Source: Scytonema tolypothrichoides VB-61278 (GTDB lineage Bacteria > Cyanobacteriota > Cyanobacteriia > Cyanobacteriales > Nostocaceae). Taken from it: a stretch of 59,182 nt of DNA. Positions within the stretch are counted from its first letter, which is position 1, and each line of letters opens with the position of its first letter. The notes beneath the pieces were generated by a model that had not been told where the DNA came from, made no database searches, and saw nothing but the letters and a program-made list of their open reading frames with translations. Shown in pieces: positions 34,156 through 44,381 of the stretch. The position numbers and the translations under genes were made by a program. The stretch covers positions 522,425 through 581,606 of the forward strand of contig NZ_JXCA02000016.1 of assembly GCF_000828085.3 (NCBI RefSeq). Reading direction: 5' to 3'.

Positions 34156-34623
34156 ATGACTGAAACCGCAACTGCACCATTAACTGGAAAAACACTGCTA
34201 GCGAAAGTCAAAGAGCTTTCTAATTTACCACGGCGAGAAAGAGCAAAGCAGTGTGGTTATTACACCGTTACAAAAAATAACCAAGTTCGTGTCAATCTCA
34301 CCGACTTTTACGATGCTTTGCTCTCGGCTAGGGGAATTCCCTTAAGTCCAGAAGCACCAAAAGATGGTCGTGGGCGTGAACCTACTTATAGGGTTAGTGT
34401 CCATCAAAACGGTCAGATTGTTATTGGTGCAACTTATACCAAAGCAATGGGTTTAAAGCCGGGTGATGAGTTTGAAATTAAGCTGGGTTACAAGCATATT
34501 CACTTAATTCAAGTTGATAGTGATAAAAAGCTACTCCAGCATGATGAAGACGCAGAAGTCTATGATGAAGATCTTGAAGACGAGGAAGATTTAGAAGACG
34601 ACGACTACGAAGACGAGGAATAG
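34156..34623 (+). CDS. cyAbrB-type AbrB-family transcriptional regulator with acidic tail
   Basis: The 155-residue protein matches cyanobacterial AbrB regulators: LTGKTLLAKVKELSNLPRRE, RAKQCGYYTVTKNNQVRVNL, FYDALLSARGIPLSPEAPKD and GREPTYRVSVHQNGQIVIG. These are followed by the C-terminal AbrB swapped-hairpin domain GATYTKAMGLKPGDEFEIKL. Residues after about 130 are almost all Asp/Glu. cyAbrB proteins regulate nitrogen, carbon and redox genes. Two paralogues usually exist per genome, and I do not decide which this is. The very long upstream region suggests complex control. Confidence 0.9.
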   Translation: MTETATAPLTGKTLLAKVKELSNLPRRERAKQCGYYTVTKNNQVRVNLTDFYDALLSARGIPLSPEAPKDGRGREPTYRVSVHQNGQIVIGATYTKAMGLKPGDEFEIKLGYKHIHLIQVDSDKKLLQHDEDAEVYDEDLEDEEDLEDDDYEDEE

Positions 34624-34902
34624 ATTTTTGTGATCGTAGAGGCAAGTTTAAAGCAAAAGCTGTATAACTTGTCTTTACGGCAAGAGTCAAACCTTTGAAA
34701 ATTTTTGAAACTAAAAAAACAATGAAACTTCTTGGATACATGATTCATTCATTTTGGTAAAGGTTTGGTTAAGAAGAAAGAAGAGCGATTAGATGAGCAA
34801 TACTTGAGGTAGTGGGAAAACAAGCACAACCTAGCTATCTCTACTTGAAAGCTGCTCTGAATGAATAAGTCTTTTCTCTTGCCAAAATAAAATGTTTCTA
34901 CT

Positions 34903-35793
34903 ATGCAAGAAGTCGATTGTATTTTTTTACTTACTTTCATATCGTTACCTGAGCCATCAGTCAACTTTTTACTGTCATCTTTAAAAGATGCACCAGTATT
35001 CTTTGTTGTGATGGCTTTCTTTATTATTTGGGTGTCCTGCTGGTTACCCATAGCAGCTTTAACAGCGTTTGTCCTCAAATGGCAACCTTCTCAACTTTTG
35101 CAGCCAGACAAAAAGTTACCTTTACTGGTATCTCTCTACTTGTTAGCTCCCTTCATTTTGTGGGGAATGAGTTGGCTAACTAATACACCTTTCTCAGATT
35201 ACGGCTTTATTGGAAATGTTTCAACTCTATATTCTTTGGTGGTGGGTTTAGCTTTAGGAATATTGAGTATCACATTAGTTTTTTCGTGGCAATTGTGGCT
35301 GGGGTGGTGCTCTTTTCAATGGTCGAATATTAAGCTTGTGCGACCTATCTTACTACCTATTTTGTTAGTAGCGTTATTTGTCGGTGGTATTGAGGAACTA
35401 ATTTTTCGCGGGTTTGTGTTTACTGAATTAGAGAAAGATAGTTCTGTTTGGCTAGCAGCAGTCATTTCTAGCTCGATTTTTGCTTTGCTACATTTGGTTT
35501 GGGAGCAACGAGAAACAATACCACAGTTAGGTGGACTATGGTTTATGGGAATGGTGTTGGTACTAGCACGGTTTGTGGATGGGGGGAGTATAGGCTTAGC
35601 TTGGGGACTGCATACTGGATGGATTTGGGCGATCGCCACAATAGACACAGCCGCACTCATTGATTACACAGGTAACGTCTCAGACTGGGTGACAGGTAAG
35701 AATAAAAAACCCCTTGCTGGTGTAGCGGGTGTTCTTTGTTTACTTCTGACTGGAGGAGTTCTCTGGTTATGGGCTATTTTTCAACCGAAATAA
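34903..35793 (+). CDS. CPBP-family intramembrane protease
   Basis: The 296-residue protein has about eight membrane helices. The CPBP motifs are GGIEELIFRGFVFTELEKD (Glu-Glu...Arg), FALLHLVWEQ (His) and GLAWGLHTGWIWA (His). This variant has an N-terminal extension of hydrophobic segments, and resembles cyanobacterial CPBP proteins, not the imported pair near the left end. The substrate is unknown. The next gene on the same strand (35848) is of unknown function and may be its partner. Confidence 0.88.
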   Translation: MQEVDCIFLLTFISLPEPSVNFLLSSLKDAPVFFVVMAFFIIWVSCWLPIAALTAFVLKWQPSQLLQPDKKLPLLVSLYLLAPFILWGMSWLTNTPFSDYGFIGNVSTLYSLVVGLALGILSITLVFSWQLWLGWCSFQWSNIKLVRPILLPILLVALFVGGIEELIFRGFVFTELEKDSSVWLAAVISSSIFALLHLVWEQRETIPQLGGLWFMGMVLVLARFVDGGSIGLAWGLHTGWIWAIATIDTAALIDYTGNVSDWVTGKNKKPLAGVAGVLCLLLTGGVLWLWAIFQPK

Positions 35794-35847
35794 AACCAGA
35801 TGATTATGTAGTCATTTAAGTCATGAGACTTAAATGCTTTAGCCATT

Positions 35848-36306
35848 ATGAGTAATTTTGAAAAAAATGTCCGCGTGGTTGTGATTCGTGGAGAACACTG
35901 CAATAACCACGGTAAAGTAATTGGTGAGACGATTTACGGTTTTTTAAGCAGAGAAATACCAGTAGAGTTAGATGAATACGGGAAGGTGAATATTCCAGAA
36001 GGAGATTTAGACGAGGAAAACTTAACACCGGACGAAGTGACGGCTGAAATCAAATACGTTAGCAATCAAGTTGAACGAGTAGCTTCCCAACTACCGGGAG
36101 AAATGGGAAAAGAACTACCTAATCATTTGAGATTTCTTGGGGATGCTCTAATGTCTAAGGATAAACCTAAGGCTGACGACGAGTACACATATGTCGTCAA
36201 GAACCTAAAAAGAGCAAGCGAAAATGGATCTGTCCCTCAAGATTGGTGGGAAACTGTGAGAATAAGCTTTGACAAAATACATGGGGCTGTGAAGCGTCTT
36301 CCTTAA
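35848..36306 (+). CDS. Unknown soluble protein
   Basis: The 152-residue protein begins MSNFEKNVRVVVIRGEHCNN. It has a short beta-rich N-terminus (VRVVVIRGEHC..GKVIGETIYGFLSREIPVEL) and an acidic, helical C-terminal half (ENLTPDEVTAEIKYVSNQVE). It ends in ..ISFDKIHGAVKRLP. No membrane segment or catalytic motif is visible and I do not recognise the family. It follows the CPBP protease gene by 54 bp. Confidence 0.6.
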   Translation: MSNFEKNVRVVVIRGEHCNNHGKVIGETIYGFLSREIPVELDEYGKVNIPEGDLDEENLTPDEVTAEIKYVSNQVERVASQLPGEMGKELPNHLRFLGDALMSKDKPKADDEYTYVVKNLKRASENGSVPQDWWETVRISFDKIHGAVKRLP

Positions 36307-36473
36307 AGATAGTAATTGTCATTTAAATCAAGTACATATCTTTTTCTAAAACTTCAGTTTAAAGAAACAGATGAAGTCAGAAGTTGCTACTGGCGGTATT
36401 AAAACTTTTAGGGTTTTCATGGTGCTGTTCCTTTGAATTTATAATCAAATTATCGTTTCAGCCACCCTTATAA

Positions 36474-37118
36474 ATGCGACAATTGGTGCTCTACAGCGAT
36501 CAAGTTATCGCAGCAAATCAGCAGGTGGATTGCTACCTCCTTCAACTATTGGGCACTCGCGCCGCACGCATTGGCTATATTTCCTCGTCAAGCGATCCAA
36601 AACGTCAGTACTTTACGGTAAAACAACAGTACTATCAGCAGTATGGTCTCGAACTCGCGCTCTACGTTGAACTGGATGTGGCATACTTTAGAGACCTTCT
36701 CGATCCCTTGCTCGCCTGTGATGCGATTCATTTATCTGGCGGTAATACCTATTACTTCTTGTACTGGCTCCAACAACGCGGTTTGATGGGGCGACTCCAG
36801 CACTATGCTGAACATCAAGGCGTGTTAGTTGGCATTTCGGCTGGGGCAATTATGATGACACCAGAGGTTACCTCGGCGCAACTTTGTGGTGATGCCCCGT
36901 ATGCACCGCTTACCACCTACCAGGGATTAGGTCTAGTAGACTTTGCGTTTGTGCCGCATGTGCAGGATACACCAGAGGATTATGCCCGTATGCAGGCATA
37001 CGCCAACCACCAGCAACGAGTGCTATACGGTTGTCATGATGGGGATGGGATTGTAGTCGCTGGTGAAACGGTTACGTTGGTTGGCAATGTTGTAACCATA
37101 ACACCAACAAGCACGTGA
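36474..37118 (+). CDS. Peptidase S51 family protein (dipeptidase E/PepE-like)
   Basis: The 214-residue protein has the S51 fold: ARIGYISSSSDPKRQYF, the segment AIHLSGGNTYYFLYWLQQRG, and the nucleophile elbow LVGISAGAIMM with Ser122. A HVQDTPEDYARM stretch is followed by YGCHDGDGIVV. PepE hydrolyses Asp-X dipeptides, and cyanophycinase belongs to the same family but is longer. A role in turnover of Asp-containing peptides, such as products of cyanophycin, is possible but not shown. Confidence 0.82.
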   Translation: MRQLVLYSDQVIAANQQVDCYLLQLLGTRAARIGYISSSSDPKRQYFTVKQQYYQQYGLELALYVELDVAYFRDLLDPLLACDAIHLSGGNTYYFLYWLQQRGLMGRLQHYAEHQGVLVGISAGAIMMTPEVTSAQLCGDAPYAPLTTYQGLGLVDFAFVPHVQDTPEDYARMQAYANHQQRVLYGCHDGDGIVVAGETVTLVGNVVTITPTST

Positions 37119-37274
37119 GTTATGCTTTTACAGATGTTTGCTTGGATGATTGGCGAAATAACTTAAGAGGCGATTGCCCCCCACAAGCACCATGACTCAC
37201 TCAACGATTTGCCTAACTTTTCCACTCAGTCCGGCTACCTCATCCAAGCCAATGCTAACAACATGAACTTATAA

Positions 37275-38399
37275 CTACCCACCAAAACCCGGAACAAGGC
37301 GCTTGAGGGCGCGACCAGTCACTTCGCTATAACGCAGTTCACCACACAAAAGTTTACCCATAATCTGTACAGATGACGGACGCTTTACACCCACCTTGTA
37401 ACCAACACCAGGGAAGCGGTAAAACGCTATAGCTAATTTCTGCGCCCAAGCCATCTCACTACCCCATTCTTCGTTGATGGTGTCAGTGTATTTTTCTAAA
37501 GCGTTGATATCACCAACCAAAGCTTGGTCAATGGCAACTGCAGCTTTCATCCCGCTAAAAATTGAGGGACGAATACCTTCTGCTGTGAAGGGGTCAACGA
37601 CACAAGCAGCTTCCCCAGCTAAAACTGCATTTTCAGTGTGCAGTTTTTGATTGCCATTCCACAAGCACAAAGCGTGTCCATACTGCTTACAGATTTTGAT
37701 ATCTAAACCAAACAAGTCGCCATACTCGTTCAAAATGCTCTTGAAATCTTGGGCTTCACCGCCACCAACAAACGTCCCAATTCCTATTGAATATCCATCA
37801 GCTTTGGGGAAGTTCCAGAGATAGCCATTTTTAACTAAGCCAAATTCAAAGTGGGCTATGTGTCCGTTCTCTACTTTGGCTGGTGCTTCTGCTTCTAATG
37901 CTCCTGCTAGACGGCGTTTGCGCTCTTTAAAGCCTAGCCATCTTGCGACTGGTCCTTTTGCGCCATCAGCAGCAATTAAGTAACGTCCTGTAACAAATCC
38001 ATTTGCTGTATTGACTTGCCAAGAGTCCCCTTTAAATTCAATTCCTGTAACTTCCGTATTCTCTTTCAGTTCAGCGCCTTGCTTTTGCGCTTGTTGAATG
38101 AGGAAATGGTCAAAAACATCGCGCCGAACCATCCAAACTGGTTCAGGAGTACCTATTTCAGCTTCTACAGGTTCGTCCATTTTCCAGGTGCAGCGAATTG
38201 TGGTTGCTTTGATAGAAATTGCAGGGCTAAAGTCAAAGTCAAACCATTGGGTGATCGCCGGTGATACTCCACCCCCACAAGGTTTATATCTCGGCAGGGT
38301 TTCTTTTTCCAGAACTAAGACTGACCGTCCCCGCTTAGCTAAATGATAGGCGGCTGTTCCACCAGCTGGTCCTGCACCGACGATAATACAGTCGTACAT
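37275..38399 (-). CDS. Geranylgeranyl reductase-family FAD oxidoreductase
   Basis: The 374-residue flavoprotein has the FAD-binding N-terminus YDCIIVGAGPAGGTAAYHLA. The family mark PRYKPCGGGVS follows, then LIAADGAKGPVARWLG and AGEAACVVDPFTAEGIRPS. These match the ChlP/geranylgeranyl reductase family, which reduces the geranylgeranyl chain of chlorophyll, tocopherol or archaeal lipids. It differs from canonical ChlP (about 405 residues) in length. A paralogue acting on another isoprenoid is likely; the exact substrate is open. Confidence 0.85.
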   Translation of the reverse strand: MYDCIIVGAGPAGGTAAYHLAKRGRSVLVLEKETLPRYKPCGGGVSPAITQWFDFDFSPAISIKATTIRCTWKMDEPVEAEIGTPEPVWMVRRDVFDHFLIQQAQKQGAELKENTEVTGIEFKGDSWQVNTANGFVTGRYLIAADGAKGPVARWLGFKERKRRLAGALEAEAPAKVENGHIAHFEFGLVKNGYLWNFPKADGYSIGIGTFVGGGEAQDFKSILNEYGDLFGLDIKICKQYGHALCLWNGNQKLHTENAVLAGEAACVVDPFTAEGIRPSIFSGMKAAVAIDQALVGDINALEKYTDTINEEWGSEMAWAQKLAIAFYRFPGVGYKVGVKRPSSVQIMGKLLCGELRYSEVTGRALKRLVPGFGG

Positions 38400-39173
38400 A
38401 TGGTTTTTGTCTTTGCTCCTGAACTTGTTAGCTTCCCTGTTTTTCTTTCTGATTCTGTCAATAGACAGTTTAATTAGACTTTTACTGTTTTTATAGTTTG
38501 CTGTTTAAAATAGTATAGTGTTTGGTCTGATTCCGAAAAATCTTTATTTTTTCTAAACCATTTTTAAGCGTAAATCTTTAGTATCTGGGACTATGTTCTT
38601 AATTTCTTGAGTGATGACAGCTTTGTTATCATGATTTTTTATGATCCAACATAAAGTGGGACAATGTAAACGTTCATTCCCTGGAAATCACTCGTCTCTT
38701 TTTTCTTTATATACTAAAATACAATTCATTCATTCTACTTGACAAAAATTTTGTACCATGTTTTTCACAACTTGATAAAGCTTTTGTAATTTTTTGATTA
38801 TTTTTTCCATTTCACAAAAAATGTATAAGATTTTATAGGGGTAATCAAAATTTTATAAAAGTCATTTATAACAGTTACTAAAAAGTAGATTTAGACCTCA
38901 ACCAACAGTTTTGAGGTAGTGTACAAGAATGTGTTTCTATGCTGCAAAAACTGTAAGATGCGCTGACGCGGTTTCAGTTGTACGCGTATACACGAAGAAA
39001 AGGAGACGTTGTGACATTGTTGATAAAGTGAAGATAACTAGAACCTGTGACACGGAAAATTTTTCGGAAGAATATCCCCGTGGTTTGTCCTTTTGTCCTC
39101 GTATCCTTTATCCTCATGTCTCCCTTGTCTTTAAGAACCGCGTCTCCCTGATGAGCATTTTGTTGTGTTGTTT
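38400..39173. other. Intergenic region, no gene recognised
   Basis: About 770 bp, very A+T-rich (38480-38900), between the reductase start and the end of frr. Around 39080-39150 imperfect CCTTTTGTCCTCGTATCC-type repeats occur. No convincing coding frame, tRNA or strong hairpin is seen. Confidence 0.5.
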
Positions 39174-39722
39174 CTAGACAGTTGTGATGTCTTTTTCTTT
39201 TTCTGCCAGTAACTCGTCTATTTTGGCAGTGTACTTGTTTGTCAATTTTTGGAGTTTATCTTGCTGATCGCGTGAGTCATCCTCAGAGATTTCCGCGTTT
39301 TTTTCTAGTTTGCGAATTGTATCTAGAGTATCGCGACGGATATTGCGAATAGCAACGCGCCCTTCTTCGGCATACTTGGCGGCGATTTTGACTAATTCTT
39401 TACGGCGATCGCTCGTCAAGGGTGGAATGTTTAGCCGAATGAGGGAACCATCATTGCTTGGGGTTAAACCCACATCTGACATAGAAATTGCCTTTTCAAT
39501 CAGACTTAGGGTATTGCGATCGTAAGGCTGAATCAGAATTGTTGTGGAATCTGGCGTACTAATGTTTGCCAGTGATTTTAAGGGCGTTGGCGAACCGTAG
39601 TAATCCGCTGTCACCTTATCCAATAAACTCGCGTTTGCGCGACCAGTACGAATTGTATTAAAAGCCCGTTGAGTAGACTCTACGGTTTTTTGCATTGTAC
39701 TCTCAGCTTCAGCTAATTTCAC
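39174..39722 (-). CDS. frr: Ribosome recycling factor
   Basis: A GTG start at 39722 ([15 protein letters not shown]..) is used. GGGAGG lies 5 nt upstream, within pyrH. The 182-residue protein has the RRF pattern: [60 protein letters not shown] and [20 protein letters not shown]. It releases ribosomes from mRNA after termination, together with EF-G. The start overlaps the last 14 nt of pyrH. The pyrH-frr pairing is conserved across bacteria. Confidence 0.97.
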   Translation of the reverse strand: MKLAEAESTMQKTVESTQRAFNTIRTGRANASLLDKVTADYYGSPTPLKSLANISTPDSTTILIQPYDRNTLSLIEKAISMSDVGLTPSNDGSLIRLNIPPLTSDRRKELVKIAAKYAEEGRVAIRNIRRDTLDTIRKLEKNAEISEDDSRDQQDKLQKLTNKYTAKIDELLAEKEKDITTV

Positions 39723-40437
39723 AAGAACCTCCCACAAGCGTCCCTATCGATTCTCCCATGACTGCTCGGTGGATATTACCGCGCACAGTTAAGTCAAATA
39801 TAAGAATAGGGATATTGTTTTCCTTACACAAGGCTATCGCGGTACTGTCCATTACTCGCAAATCTTTTGCCAAAACGTGTCCATATGTCAAGCTATTGTA
39901 ACGTTTGGCGTCCGGGTATATGTGAGGATCAGCATCATAAACGCCATCTACCTTGGTGGCTTTAAAGATCACTTCAGCCTCAATTTCTGCCGCTCTTAAT
40001 GCTGCGGTAGTATCGGTGGTGAAGAAGGGATTTCCAGAACCAGCACCAAAAATAACCACCCGCCCTTTTTCTAAGTGACGGATGGCACGACGACGAATAT
40101 AGGGTTCAGCGACTTCTTGCATAGAGATTGCGGTTTGCACGCGCGTCTGTACGCCGATTCGTTCTAGTGAATCTTGTAATGTCATGGCATTCATTACCGT
40201 AGCAATCATCCCGATGTAGTCAGCGGTTGCTCGATCCATTCCCGCCGACGCCGCCTTGACGCCACGAAAAATATTTCCGCCTCCGACGACGATGGCAGTC
40301 TGAACGCCTGTTGACACCACCTCTGCTACTTCTTCGGCTATTTCCTTGACCACTTGTGGATCAATTCCATAACCCAAATTGCCCATGAGGGCTTCACCAC
40401 TCAGTTTAAGTAAAACCCTTCGGTAATGTGTTCCCAT
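39709..40437 (-). CDS. pyrH: UMP kinase
   Basis: The 242-residue protein is a hexameric-type bacterial UMP kinase (amino-acid kinase fold). It carries [13 protein letters not shown], the [13 protein letters not shown] loop, [40 protein letters not shown] and [15 protein letters not shown]. It phosphorylates UMP to UDP with ATP. It overlaps frr downstream by 14 nt, implying translational coupling. Confidence 0.97.
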   Translation of the reverse strand: MGTHYRRVLLKLSGEALMGNLGYGIDPQVVKEIAEEVAEVVSTGVQTAIVVGGGNIFRGVKAASAGMDRATADYIGMIATVMNAMTLQDSLERIGVQTRVQTAISMQEVAEPYIRRRAIRHLEKGRVVIFGAGSGNPFFTTDTTAALRAAEIEAEVIFKATKVDGVYDADPHIYPDAKRYNSLTYGHVLAKDLRVMDSTAIALCKENNIPILIFDLTVRGNIHRAVMGESIGTLVGGSCEIS

Positions 40438-41205
40438 GAAGTTACGCGCTTATCAAAAATTTGTGATTACCTCCAATTTAAGATAGCAATACAGTGGCAT
40501 TCTGTCTCTAGTTTTTGATTACCAAAAAAGTATAAATTCATTCAGTGTCTTTGGGATGAATTTTTTAAGCTTACAAAAAACAGATGATTGGGCAAAGTTT
40601 ACTACCCACTGCTTGGGGGATGGTCTAGTACCGCTGCGCGTTCGTCAAAAGTCAAAAGTCAAAAGGATGATTATGCAGGCTTTTCGTTGATTTGGAATCG
40701 TGAATCCAGGGCGCATGAGTCCTTGTTTCCCTCAGGCTTGTTCTGGTGTATGCGCTTTGCGCACGCAAGCGAGGACTAAAGCCGTCAGGTGAAGGCAGGC
40801 ATACCCGATAGCCCTCCGGGTTCGCCAGTCGCCTGCGGAGGGAGACCCTCCCGCAGCGCTGGACTCACCGTAAGGCGTGACCGTTCCCATAGTGCTAGCT
40901 ACCTGTACTGGCGTTCTGGGTATTCAAAGAGCGATGAAAGTAGCACTACGGCAATGCAAACTCCGTTTGCATTAGTCCTAAGGGCGATTCCACGCTTGTT
41001 GATAATTCTGCGAGTGCACCTTCTGAGTTTTACGAGTTATCATCTTGTTTGTCCTTGACGTGTGTTGGCAGGGTTATGAACATATTTTTCATGCCCAACG
41101 CTTAACACCTAAGGCTAATCATTGTTAAGTACTGCAACAATAAAAACAGTCGTACCTGCGGTATGCCGGTGCATATCTACTCCTTGTACCAATCATTAAT
41201 CTCCC
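40438..41205. other. Intergenic region with repeats
   Basis: No gene. A GTCAAAA heptamer run lies at 40643-40663. A G+C-rich block at 40735-40880 contains the hairpin TGCGGAGGG-AGA-CCCTCCCGCA (one bulge) and GCGCTGGACTCACCGTAAGGC. Such blocks are dispersed intergenic repeats in Nostocales. The promoters of pyrH and of the hydrolase must lie at the two ends. Confidence 0.5.
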
Positions 41206-42105
41206 ATGACCACCTCTGCTTCCACTCCAGCATTTACTTCAACAAAAACGTGGATTTGGCAAGGTTTTCCCATTTGCTACCAAACCCAAGGAAGCACTGG
41301 ACCTGCTGTTATCCTCGTGCATGGCTTTGGTGCTTCTTGGTGGCACTGGCGGAAAAATATCCCTGTGCTGGCAGAACACTGCCGTGTCTATGCCCTTGAT
41401 TTGATTGGTTTTGGCGCTTCAGCTAAACCAAAACCAAATGAGACAATAGCCTACACAATTGAAACTTGGGGACAGCAAGTCGCTGATTTTTGCCGTGAGG
41501 TGGTGGGTGAACCAGCTTTTTTCGTTGCTAACTCCATCGGCTGTATTGTGGTGATGCAAGCGGCGGTGAGTGATCCGGAAGTCGCTTTGGGAGTTGCTTT
41601 ACTCAACTGTTCCTTACGGCTGTTGCATGATCGCAAGCGGGCAACTTTACCGTGGCATCGCCGTTTTGGAGCACCAATACTCCAACGTGTACTATCTGTT
41701 AAACCGATTGGTGACTTCTTTTTCAATCAAGTCGCTAAACCCAAAACAGTGCGGAAAATTCTCTTGCAAGCCTATGCTAATTCAGAAGCAGTTACAGAGG
41801 AGTTAGTAGATATACTAACGGCACCAGCACGCGATCCGGGGGCTGTAGCTGTTTTCCTGGCGTTTACCTCTTATTCCTCAGGTCCTTTACCAGAAGATCT
41901 TTTACCTCAATTGCTCTGTCCTGCGATTATGTTGTGGGGAACAGCAGACCCGTGGGAACCTATCGAGTTAGGTAGAGAGTTAGCCAATCTTCCGCAAGTG
42001 CAGAAGTTTTTTCCTTTAGAAGGCGTTGGGCATTGTCCTCAGGATGAAGCTCCTGAGGTGGTAAATCTAATTATACAGGATTGGATTTGGAAGCTAACAC
42101 GATAA
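41206..42105 (+). CDS. Alpha/beta-fold hydrolase
   Basis: The 299-residue hydrolase has the oxyanion motif VILVHGFGASWWHWRKNIPVL and GFGASAKP. The nucleophile elbow is FFVANSIGC (Ser with Ala-Asn before it, not the usual Gly-x), a late acid lies in LWGTADPWEP, and the catalytic His in EGVGHCPQDEAPE. The sequence style resembles pheophytinase/chlorophyll-dephytylase-related proteins of cyanobacteria. The substrate is not certain. It stands alone between pyrH and the LCP gene. Confidence 0.88.
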   Translation: MTTSASTPAFTSTKTWIWQGFPICYQTQGSTGPAVILVHGFGASWWHWRKNIPVLAEHCRVYALDLIGFGASAKPKPNETIAYTIETWGQQVADFCREVVGEPAFFVANSIGCIVVMQAAVSDPEVALGVALLNCSLRLLHDRKRATLPWHRRFGAPILQRVLSVKPIGDFFFNQVAKPKTVRKILLQAYANSEAVTEELVDILTAPARDPGAVAVFLAFTSYSSGPLPEDLLPQLLCPAIMLWGTADPWEPIELGRELANLPQVQKFFPLEGVGHCPQDEAPEVVNLIIQDWIWKLTR

Positions 42106-42187
42106 CGTCACAATCCCCAGATTTTCTGGATAAATGAACAAAGCCAAATTCATCCAATTGGGGAAATGTTAATTTATCTTGTTCGAC

Positions 42188-43594
42188 CTATGGTTGAACA
42201 GGGTTCTGATTGATTTCTGTTTGCCGCAACCAGTCCTTACCCAGTTGGATACTAATATCAGAACCGAGATTACCAGTGCTTTCTACCCGCACTTCTCCAA
42301 ATCCTAAAGTATTGCGAATTGATTCGGCGCTGTTACCGTCTCCTTGTTGGGCGACAATATGAGTTTCTTCTAGAGGTTCACCCCAGCTTTTGGCTACATA
42401 AACGTTGGTATAGCCAAGTTTTTGCAAAGTTCTAATCAATGTTCGGAGATTAACTTTATCGTTACCTGTGCTGTTTTGAATTGCGACTCGCAAAGATCCT
42501 GGATTGACCACACCAGATGTAGAATCTGTTTGCACATCAAAGTACTGACCCATCATGCTATTAATGCGCTGGCTATCTGGAATCCAGTAGCCCCCTTTTT
42601 GACCGAATTGGCCAGGTAACATTAACATTTGCATATTGGAGCGATTTGTTCTTACCCCAAAACCAACTAGTGCTAGTAGCTCCTCAAGTGTCAAGTTAGT
42701 ATCAATGTGTTCTTTTACGACGTTAAGAACTTTGGGCAATTGAGCTACGGTTGCTGGGTTGACAGATTGCTCCATCAGTGCTCGCATGACCATTTGCTGC
42801 CGCTGAATCCGGCCAATATCGCCATTTTCATCATGTCGGAAGCGCAGAAGTTGCAGTGCCTGATCGCCATTGAGATGCTGTTTTCCTTTCTTTAAATTAA
42901 TATATAAGTGCTGAGAGTCATCCTGATATTTCATATCCTTGGGTACGTACACTGTAACTCCACCCAAGGCATCAATGAGCTTGCCAACTCCCAAGACGTT
43001 AATCCGCATATAGCGGTCAATTCCTACATCACCTAACAAATTACTCACAGTTTTGGCGGTTAAAGCTGGTCCACCAATAACATTTGTGGAATTAATTTTT
43101 TTTGTACCATATCCATCTATTTGTGCCCGAGTATCTCTGGGAATAGAAAGCATCATGACTTTTTTGTGCTCTGGATCAAATTTGACCAAGAGCATAACGT
43201 CAGCAAGACCATCGAAAGAGTTGACTTGAGGCAGATATCTCAGATTTTTGGTTTGAGTGGCAGGATTTCGCACATCAGGAGGAAGTACGCTCATCCCCAT
43301 GATTAAAATATTCACGGGGCGAGTTAACTGTGAAAATTTCAGTCCATCTCCGGCAATGCGATCGCTATCAAACACCGCTGCTTCATCTGGGCTTAGAGAA
43401 GCTTGCATTAAAGGCTTACCTGTTAAAGAAACCGCCAACAATGCTCCTGCTGTTGCTGATACCATTGCAATCCCGCTCATACCCACCCAAAACCACAGCC
43501 AACGTCCAGATTTGTCAGTGTTGGCATTTTTATCACTTAAGTTGCTAGTATCTGTAGAATAGTCGTCTTGCGCCGAAGTTCTTTGAATAGTCAC
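42188..43594 (-). CDS. LCP (LytR-CpsA-Psr) family protein with LytR C-terminal domain
   Basis: A GTG start at 43594 is chosen because GAGGAG lies 5 nt upstream. Frames that start further out lack this. After a short cytoplasmic segment comes one membrane helix (LWFWVGMSGIAMVSATAGAL). The LCP catalytic domain follows, with NILIMGMSV, VMLLVKFDPEHKKVMMLSIPRDTR, GIDRYMRINVLGVGKLIDAL and LQLLRFRHDENGDIGRIQRQ. A LytR_C domain (VAIQNSTGNDKVNLRTLIRT) ends the protein. LCP enzymes attach undecaprenyl-linked glycans to peptidoglycan or other cell-wall acceptors. Confidence 0.9.
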   Translation of the reverse strand: MTIQRTSAQDDYSTDTSNLSDKNANTDKSGRWLWFWVGMSGIAMVSATAGALLAVSLTGKPLMQASLSPDEAAVFDSDRIAGDGLKFSQLTRPVNILIMGMSVLPPDVRNPATQTKNLRYLPQVNSFDGLADVMLLVKFDPEHKKVMMLSIPRDTRAQIDGYGTKKINSTNVIGGPALTAKTVSNLLGDVGIDRYMRINVLGVGKLIDALGGVTVYVPKDMKYQDDSQHLYINLKKGKQHLNGDQALQLLRFRHDENGDIGRIQRQQMVMRALMEQSVNPATVAQLPKVLNVVKEHIDTNLTLEELLALVGFGVRTNRSNMQMLMLPGQFGQKGGYWIPDSQRINSMMGQYFDVQTDSTSGVVNPGSLRVAIQNSTGNDKVNLRTLIRTLQKLGYTNVYVAKSWGEPLEETHIVAQQGDGNSAESIRNTLGFGEVRVESTGNLGSDISIQLGKDWLRQTEINQNPVQP

Positions 43595-43923
43595 GCTACT
43601 CCTCACACTTATCTGAATAAAATCTGGATAATCTGCTGCTATGGAAACAGACAAATTAACCCATGATAGCTAACTCTGAGATTAACAATGATATATTTTA
43701 CACTTCCGTATGAACCACAACACTTATTGGAGTAATTCTCCTATTTTTTGATAAATCCGGAGAGGTTTTCTTAGAAGTATGACAATCTCAAAAGAGATTT
43801 GACTAGACCTGTTTAGAAGAAAATGCATATTTTTTTGGCAAATTAAGTAAAAACCCTGTCAACTGCTTTGACGACTAAAGAATTATGACAGGTATTTGCC
43901 AAGCGTTCTTTGCACAAAACGAT

Positions 43924-44277
43924 TCACGGGCGTGGCAATCGCCTTAATCTGCTCTTAACTAGAGGAACAATTAACCAGATATTAATTAAAAAGTAGGGAC
44001 AGGTGAGAAAGTTATGAACGATAAGTAGATGCAATGTAAAAAAAATTGAAGTTGTCGCCCCAGTTGCGAGTATTAGGTAACCCAAAAGCCAGGTAAATAC
44101 CAAAGTTATTGACAGATAACTAACTCGAACTTGTTCCCAACTTTCCAGATGGTGGTAGAGTGTCCATAGTGAGGAGAAAAAATCTCTGACTGGATAATGG
44201 TAGATAAGCACTCCTCCACCAGAGGTGGAGGAATCTTGAGGATGGTAAGAATTGTCAGATAATTTAAGAATTTTCAT
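43924..44277 (-). CDS. Small membrane protein, unknown
   Basis: The 117-residue protein MKILKLSDNSYHPQDSSTSG.. has a soluble N-terminal third and two hydrophobic helices: VSYLSITLVFTWLLGYLILA, then TSIFFTLHLLIVHNFLTC-PYFLINIWLIVPL. It ends in a basic tail (KSRLRRLPRP). No motif is recognised. It is divergent from the AI-2E transporter gene, with 104 bp between starts. Confidence 0.5.
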   Translation of the reverse strand: MKILKLSDNSYHPQDSSTSGGGVLIYHYPVRDFFSSLWTLYHHLESWEQVRVSYLSITLVFTWLLGYLILATGATTSIFFTLHLLIVHNFLTCPYFLINIWLIVPLVKSRLRRLPRP

Positions 44278-44381
44278 TTGCCTGAATGCAATCCGAAATA
44301 AGAGGGATGAATCATAGTGGTGTAGTCAGAGATAATAAGCTGTAAAGAGAATTTTATTTAGTTGTATCCAACAATTGGCAG

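Noticed and set aside
40588-41058. Two plus-strand open frames in the region after pyrH
   Set aside because: They run over heptamer and GC-rich palindromic repeats, which often stay open by chance.
43590-43612. ACTCCTCACAC on the plus strand, the hallmark single-stranded motif of the small RNA Yfr1
   Set aside because: The flanking hairpins and terminator of Yfr1 are missing, and the motif is simply the complement of the ribosome-binding site (GTGTGAGGAGT) of the LCP gene on the other strand.
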